DNA from: Acidobacteriota bacterium
GTDB taxonomy: Bacteria; Acidobacteriota; Blastocatellia; Chloracidobacteriales; JADJPF01
DNA: 64,000 nt
Assembly: GCA_016213785.1 (NCBI GenBank)
Contig: JACQZQ010000077.1
Location: forward strand, 1-64,000
Direction of reading: 5' to 3'
Below the pieces are notes generated by a model. The model searched no databases. It was not told the DNA's origin and saw only the letters and a program-made list of their open reading frames with translations. Positions 59,189 to 64,000 of the stretch are shown here, piece after piece (position 1 is the first letter of the stretch; each line of letters begins with the position of its first letter). A program made the position numbers and the translations under genes.

Positions 59189-60053
59189 ACTCTTACTAAC
59201 ACTTGTAGTTTTAGGGTTACTTTTTACTCAAGTTGACTTAAAAACTCTTTTAACAGTTATTTCAAAAGTAAAACTAGAATGGATTTTCTTTGCTATAACC
59301 TTAAGTACTCTAATGGTTATAGTCCGTTGGTTTAACTGGCATTTACTTGTAAAAACTGGGTTTGGCGAGACAGATTATAAAGAAACTTTTGCCTCACTTC
59401 TTGGTAGCATGTCTTTTGCCTTAGTTACTCCAGCTAGAGTAGGGGATCTTAGTCGAGTAGCTTTTCTAAAAAGCGGTCGTCGTCTTGAGGCAAGCGGATT
59501 AGTTTTAGTTGACCGCTTTATAGATCTTTCTGTAGTGCTTATTTTAGGCACTATTGGGATGTTGATTTTTTTTGGTACTAAAACCCTACCACTACTTCTA
59601 TTTGCAAATATCTTCCTTTTTGTAGGAATATTTAAGCTCGATTTTTTTCTTAAGCTAGGTGCAAAGCTAATCCCTCATAAAAAAATTCAATCCATTACTA
59701 GCGACGCTATTCTAGGGCTTAGTAGGCTATCTCTAAGAGCACTAGCAATTAACCTTTCTCTAACAGTTATACTTAATCTCTTAGATATTTTATCGCTTTA
59801 TGTTTTAGTTCGCGCCCTAGGTATAAATAATTTTAAGGCAGTAGTATTTGCCTACCCTCTAGTAATGCTCTCTACACTGCTTCCAATTACTATAAGTGGC
59901 ATAGGAGTACGTGAAAGTACTTCTGTAGCATTATTTGCACTATTTTCTATTGCAAAGGAAGTAGCTTTTAATGCTACTTTTCTTGCCTATTTGATTAACT
60001 CACTTTTTCCTGCGCTTGTTGGTCTTTATTTCTTTCGTCAACTTAATAAATAA
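59157..60053 (+). CDS. Lysylphosphatidylglycerol synthase TM region / flippase-like membrane protein (UPF0104)
   Basis: Polytopic; ATPARVGDLSRVAFLKSGRRLEASGLVLVDRFIDL, ITISGIGVRESTSVALFAL; TTG/GTG start overlaps the upstream gene. Confidence 0.87.
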   Translation: MVKQPLKRIIKLLLTLVVLGLLFTQVDLKTLLTVISKVKLEWIFFAITLSTLMVIVRWFNWHLLVKTGFGETDYKETFASLLGSMSFALVTPARVGDLSRVAFLKSGRRLEASGLVLVDRFIDLSVVLILGTIGMLIFFGTKTLPLLLFANIFLFVGIFKLDFFLKLGAKLIPHKKIQSITSDAILGLSRLSLRALAINLSLTVILNLLDILSLYVLVRALGINNFKAVVFAYPLVMLSTLLPITISGIGVRESTSVALFALFSIAKEVAFNATFLAYLINSLFPALVGLYFFRQLNK

Positions 60054-60599
60054 AATTTAACTTAATAAGCTTAAAGATCTTCACTATATTAACTGCTAAT
60101 TTTTCTTGCAATTTATTCTAAGCACAATATTTTTAGCAAATTTTTCATTTTCTAGCAAAAGCTGGTGAGAGAGTCTAGAAATATTAACCAAATGAATGTT
60201 TATAGGGTAACTTGGCCTCTATTTGTCTTTGCTAGTGCATTTAGACAATGGTTTAAAGCCTGTTTCTATAAGTCCTTTTCTTTCCATTATATTAAAATAC
60301 GTTTACCTTAGATTTTAGAAATGCTTAAGAGCTTATAAAATCTAGGTCTATATATTATCAATTCTTATTAAACCCTCTTAGGCTCAGATAGTCTTGGCCT
60401 AAATTCCATATATAAAACTAACGCTTTAAAACATTGCTAGAAATTCCTCTGTTTTGCCGCCTTTTCAGAACTTTTTTGACTTATATTCGTTAACGATGTT
60501 ATATTACTTAACATTGTTAAGTAACTTTTAAATAACTAAAAACTTTTAACCGATAAATAACAGTTTATAACTTAATTGTTGTAAAGAAGGAGAATTGAG

Positions 60600-61091
60600 A
60601 TGAAAAAGAGAACATTACAAATTGCATTAGTAACATTGCTAGCATTAGGGTTAAGTTTTACTCAAAGCCTAGCTCAAGAACCAACAGTAGTAATAAAAGG
60701 AAAAGCATCTCAAAGCTTTGTTCAAGAAAACAAACAGGCAATAGTAAAAGGCCAATGGGCTTTTCAAACTCAAGCTAATGGCAAAATTTTAACAATCCAT
60801 ACTTTTTTTAAGAAAAACAACAAAGGATTTGTTGTTGGAGGTAGTGAAGGAACATTACCATTAATTTACAACCAGAAGGGCAATAATTTAACTGCCACAT
60901 TCCAAACACCTTGGCTATTTGATTACCCTAATGTAACTATTCTCTTTAATGGAACTTTGTCTGACGACAATAATATTAGCGGTACTGCCACTATCATAAC
61001 TAGTCAAGAAGATCTTTCTAGTCCAAATGGGTTCTTTACTTTTACAACTTCAGTTATTGGTCAAAGAGAGAGTTTCTTTAGTAAGAATTAA
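60600..61091 (+). CDS. Secreted hypothetical protein
   Basis: Signal peptide MKKRTLQIALVTLLALGLSFTQSLAQ; SD AAGGAG. Confidence 0.7.
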   Translation: MKKRTLQIALVTLLALGLSFTQSLAQEPTVVIKGKASQSFVQENKQAIVKGQWAFQTQANGKILTIHTFFKKNNKGFVVGGSEGTLPLIYNQKGNNLTATFQTPWLFDYPNVTILFNGTLSDDNNISGTATIITSQEDLSSPNGFFTFTTSVIGQRESFFSKN

Positions 61092-61170
61092 TAAGTGCTA
61101 GGCTTAAGATAAGCCTTTAGTTATACTCTTGAGGGAAATATTTTTATGTTTGTTTGTTAAAAAGTGCGAT

Positions 61171-61206
61171 GGAAAATAAGGCTGCTTTAGAGTAGCCCTA
61201 TTTTCC
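61171..61206. terminator. Terminator hairpin
   Basis: GGAAAATA-A-GGCT...AGCC-C-TATTTTCC. Confidence 0.7.
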
Positions 61207-61224
61207 TCTATACAGAAATACTTA

Positions 61225-61338
61225 CTAAGGAGCTATTACATAACCAAGTAAAATCCCGGTGTAGTCACTGCCACCACCACCGCAGCAGCAATATAAAATT
61301 CCCAGAGTAATAAAAGTATATATACTAATATTTTGCAT
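61225..61338 (-). CDS. 37-aa Cys/Gly-cluster small peptide
   Basis: ATG at 61338: MQNISIYTFITLGILYCCCGGGGSDYTGILLGYVIAP*, SD-like GAAAGG upstream; below ORF track cutoff. Confidence 0.45.
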   Translation of the reverse strand: MQNISIYTFITLGILYCCCGGGGSDYTGILLGYVIAP

Positions 61339-61401
61339 AGAAAAGCCTTTCAAATAAAATATTTAGAAAAATATCACTGCTAAGTATTAATGCTATTAAT
61401 C

Positions 61402-61848
61402 TTATTTATGTAAAGGATTACTGCCACTAGTAGGATTACCAGTATATAAAGGATTACTAGCTACATTTACATTAGCTGAGCCTCCAGCAACAATGTTTAA
61501 GGCGGAAGAATCATTAGGAGTATTGTTATTAGTAGTAGAAATAGCGCTTTCAACTTCAAGACCAGAAGCATCAGGGCTATTGCTTGTATCGCTACTAGAT
61601 GAACTGCTTGTGCTTTGATTTGCTAACTTACCAAGACTAGCATTAAGCAAACTTGCACTATAACTTGCACTAAAAGCTGATTCCATAGCTTTAATATTAC
61701 CGCTATATGTTGAATTATTACTAGTTATACTACTAATTCCATCTGTATCAAGAGTGGAACTAGTAGTTTGAGAAACTTTTTCATCAACATTAGAAACTGT
61801 CTCAATACTTGTATTAATACTGATATTAGAATTTATTCCTATTGTCAT
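61402..61848 (-). CDS. Ser/Asn/Thr-rich low-complexity protein of unknown function
   Basis: 148-aa ORF with SD GAGGAG before the ATG; C-terminal SNPLYTGNPTSGSNPLHK. Confidence 0.55.
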   Translation of the reverse strand: MTIGINSNISINTSIETVSNVDEKVSQTTSSTLDTDGISSITSNNSTYSGNIKAMESAFSASYSASLLNASLGKLANQSTSSSSSSDTSNSPDASGLEVESAISTTNNNTPNDSSALNIVAGGSANVNVASNPLYTGNPTSGSNPLHK

Positions 61849-61984
61849 TTTTTCTCCTCTTCAATTTTATTGTGTTTTATAAGTTATTTTAAGAATAGCT
61901 TCATTTACTAGTGACAATTTTGGAAAAATATATCAACACTTTTCATTAAGTTAATATTAAATACTCAGTAAACCAAAAAAACTT

Positions 61985-62205
61985 AGATTCTTACACTCTT
62001 AAGCCCCAAGGGGGCGAAAGAATTGTAGCCAAGGGTGTATAGAAAGAGTTCACAGAAAAAGCCGCAAAGCGGCGAAAGAATAAAAAAATAGCTTAGCATG
62101 TTTATTATGTCGCCCCGCTGGGGCTTGAAGCTAACTAACTGAAAACCCAGTGCTTACGCACTGGGCTACAAATATTTCGCCCCCTTGGGGCTTAAGAATT
62201 AAGAG
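61985..62205. repeat. Cluster of palindromic extragenic repeats
   Basis: AGCCCCAAGGGGGCGAAAGAAT, AAGCCGCAAAGCGGCGAAAGAAT, TTATGTCGCCCCGCTGGGGCTTGAAG (62105-62130), CCCAGTGC-TTAC-GCACTGGG (62146-62165), TTTCGCCCCCTTGGGGCTTAAG. Confidence 0.8.
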
Positions 62206-62273
62206 TCCATAAAGCTTAGGAGTTAAGACCCTATACTTTTTTAGTTTACAGAGTATTAAAGATACTAGTCTGA

Positions 62274-62720
62274 TTAACTCTCAGTAGAATTAGAATAAAA
62301 AGATTCTAAACGTTCAATATACCATTGTGGAAAAAGAAATTCTTTTGCAGGTAAAACAATACGCTTAACATAATCTTTATTAGCTTGTCTAGAAACCATA
62401 TTATGACAGATATAACATAAAGCTGGTCTATGTTTATTATCTAAAGTCTCAACAATAACAGCTTGAGGTAAGTAGATTTCGCCTAAAACATTTTCTGCAT
62501 GAGAATAAAGGCGGGCTAGTTCTTGATGTGTTGCCCTAGAAACTATGCCATAAACACAATGTTGATTGGAATAAACTAAGTTAGCACGAGGTTCTATTTT
62601 TATATCAAACCCATTTAATCTAGCAACTTCCCATTGATCTAATACTAAGTCTACTTCCTTAAGAACATTAAAATTCATATAAGAACCATAAAAAAATACA
62701 TCCACTTTTGGTTGTGTCAT
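62274..62720 (-). CDS. Gamma-glutamylcyclotransferase (AIG2/GGCT)-like protein
   Basis: VDVFFYGSYMNFNVL (YGS motif), VYGIVSRATHQELARLYSHAENVLGEIYLPQAVIVETLD. Confidence 0.7.
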   Translation of the reverse strand: MTQPKVDVFFYGSYMNFNVLKEVDLVLDQWEVARLNGFDIKIEPRANLVYSNQHCVYGIVSRATHQELARLYSHAENVLGEIYLPQAVIVETLDNKHRPALCYICHNMVSRQANKDYVKRIVLPAKEFLFPQWYIERLESFYSNSTES

Positions 62721-62906
62721 TTAATAAATTTCCTTTAATTTATGGGTTTTAAAGCCGAAAATAAGAGATTTAGGGAGTTATCTTTGTTGTTGTTTTTAGT
62801 AGGGCAAAAGAGTTGAAAATACAAATTTAGAGTTCTACTTATATATTATCCATACTTAATATTTAATACTTAATACTTATATTTCAAGGTTTCTAAAAAA
62901 TTTATT

Positions 62907-63470
62907 TTATCCCTCTGTGTCTTTATTTGAAGATTGAACAAAGGTTCCTTGTCTTAATTCCTTTGTAGTATGTTCAGTTACACTGGAAGGGGAATATTTA
63001 TCAAAATTATAGATATTTTCCTGGGGTAATGCTTTTATTTCAACATTTTGGATCTCTTGGTTTTCTTCTATAAGTAATTCTGCTATTGCTAGATCGGTAG
63101 TTTTTGAGCGAAATTTTATTCTTCCATAAGAAATAATCATAATACCTGCAATTAAAAATAAGGCCCCAAAAATTGAAAGATCCTTTAATAGTCGCCCTAC
63201 ATCAACATTAAAATATTTTTTTATAAGAAATCCGATGATAAAAATTGCAGCAGAATATAAAAGACCTATGCAAATTACTATCAAGCCTTTACTTAAAAAA
63301 TTATTCCATTCTTTTTCTAATATAAAAGACTGTTTTATTTGATCTAGATTAACTATATTTGAGTTTTTAGCAAGAATTATTGTTTTTTTAACAAAACTTA
63401 TGTTTGTACCACAAACATTGCAGAAATTACGCTCATCATTACATTGTGTTCCACAACTTGGACAATACAT
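62907..63470 (-). CDS. Zinc-ribbon membrane protein (two TMs)
   Basis: MYCPSCGTQCNDERNFCNVCGTNI then two hydrophobic helices. Confidence 0.8.
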   Translation of the reverse strand: MYCPSCGTQCNDERNFCNVCGTNISFVKKTIILAKNSNIVNLDQIKQSFILEKEWNNFLSKGLIVICIGLLYSAAIFIIGFLIKKYFNVDVGRLLKDLSIFGALFLIAGIMIISYGRIKFRSKTTDLAIAELLIEENQEIQNVEIKALPQENIYNFDKYSPSSVTEHTTKELRQGTFVQSSNKDTEG

Positions 63471-63558
63471 AATTACTCCTTAAGTGTTTTTATAGGGTAA
63501 AACTATTTTCTATACGCAACATTATAACTTTAAGATTTACTTTTTGCCGCTAAATAAT

Positions 63559-63588
63559 TAAAGCCTAACAATATATTGCTAGGCTTTA
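63559..63588. terminator. Terminator hairpin downstream of accA
   Basis: TAAAGCCTA...TAGGCTTTA. Confidence 0.6.
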
Positions 63589-63619
63589 GGCTTAAAATAT
63601 ATAAACTAAGATATTAGCT

Positions 63620-64000
63620 TTATGATAAAAGTCTTTCCTCAAAAGCTCCCATACGTCGAAATTTTTCATAGCGCTGTTCCAACAATTCATCAGTAGACAA
63701 ACACCGAACAGTTGAAAGGGCTTGTGCTAAATATTCTCCTAAAATTTGAGCCATTGCTTTATGGTCTTTATGTGCACCTCCCTTTGGTTCAGGGATAATT
63801 TCATCAACAATGCCTAAAGCTTTAAGGTCTTGTGCGGTTACTCTCATACTTTGAGCAGCTTTATCTGACTTAGCCGCGTCTTTCCATAAAATTGCTGCAC
63901 AGCCTTCAGGAGAAATAACAGAGTAAACTGCATTTTCTAAAATATAGACTACATCTCCAACACCTATGGCTAAAGCACCTCCAGATCCGCCTTCACCTGT
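63620..64000 (-). CDS. accA: Acetyl-CoA carboxylase carboxyltransferase subunit alpha (C-terminal part; runs off window end)
   Basis: Reading frame is open to 64000: TGEGGSGGALAIGVGDVVYILENAVYSVISPEGCAAILWKDAAKSDKAAQSMRVTAQDLKALGIVDEIIPEPKGGAHKDHKAMAQILGEYL. ORF track shows only an internal ATG start. Confidence 0.95.
   Translation of the reverse strand, partial: TGEGGSGGALAIGVGDVVYILENAVYSVISPEGCAAILWKDAAKSDKAAQSMRVTAQDLKALGIVDEIIPEPKGGAHKDHKAMAQILGEYLAQALSTVRCLSTDELLEQRYEKFRRMGAFEERLLS

Noticed and set aside
1-64000. Prophage, restriction-modification, toxin-antitoxin or other defence island
   Set aside because: No integrase, methylase, nuclease or capsid-like ORF among the translated products; most of the window is core metabolism, signalling and envelope genes.

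Overview
This is a low-GC bacterial chromosomal window. Its protein repertoire (CarboxypepD_reg/TonB receptor, zf-HC2-TPR protein, DUF4388/PATAN protein, LPS and envelope genes) suggests Acidobacteriota, but that is an inference. Main content: (1) a complete non-flagellar-looking chemosensory operon on the minus strand (414-12144): TPR-REC, DUF4388, REC, CheW with a long acidic tail, MCP, CheR, CheA-REC hybrid, CheB and a tandem-CheW protein. (2) A methionine/aspartate-family operon (21336-24494) encoding a Cys/Met PLP enzyme and an unusual aspartokinase::Cys/Met-PLP fusion. Its ~215-nt leader contains a SAM-II-like aptamer, a second H-type pseudoknot, a 3-codon uORF and an RBS hairpin. (3) Housekeeping and metabolic genes: aceK, tolC-like, queD, a swivel-first aconitase-family enzyme, dps, pirin, PP2C, glpX, waaA, efp, glpK, rnz, htrA/degP-like, tkt, prfB (with programmed frameshift), lnt, accA. 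(4) tRNA-Glu and tRNA-Lys next to a ~240-nt highly structured non-coding region that may be an omega-RNA/HEARO-like scar of an IS200/IS605-type element. (5) A translationally coupled GT39 / YdjC-deacetylase / GT2 / flippase-like operon that resembles the Francisella FlmK-NaxD-FlmF2 amino-sugar lipid A pathway. (6) Several short tandem repeats, palindromic extragenic repeats and two small ORFs missing from the ORF track. No CRISPR array, prophage or intact transposase was seen. Domain calls come from reading the protein sequences by eye; no database search was run.
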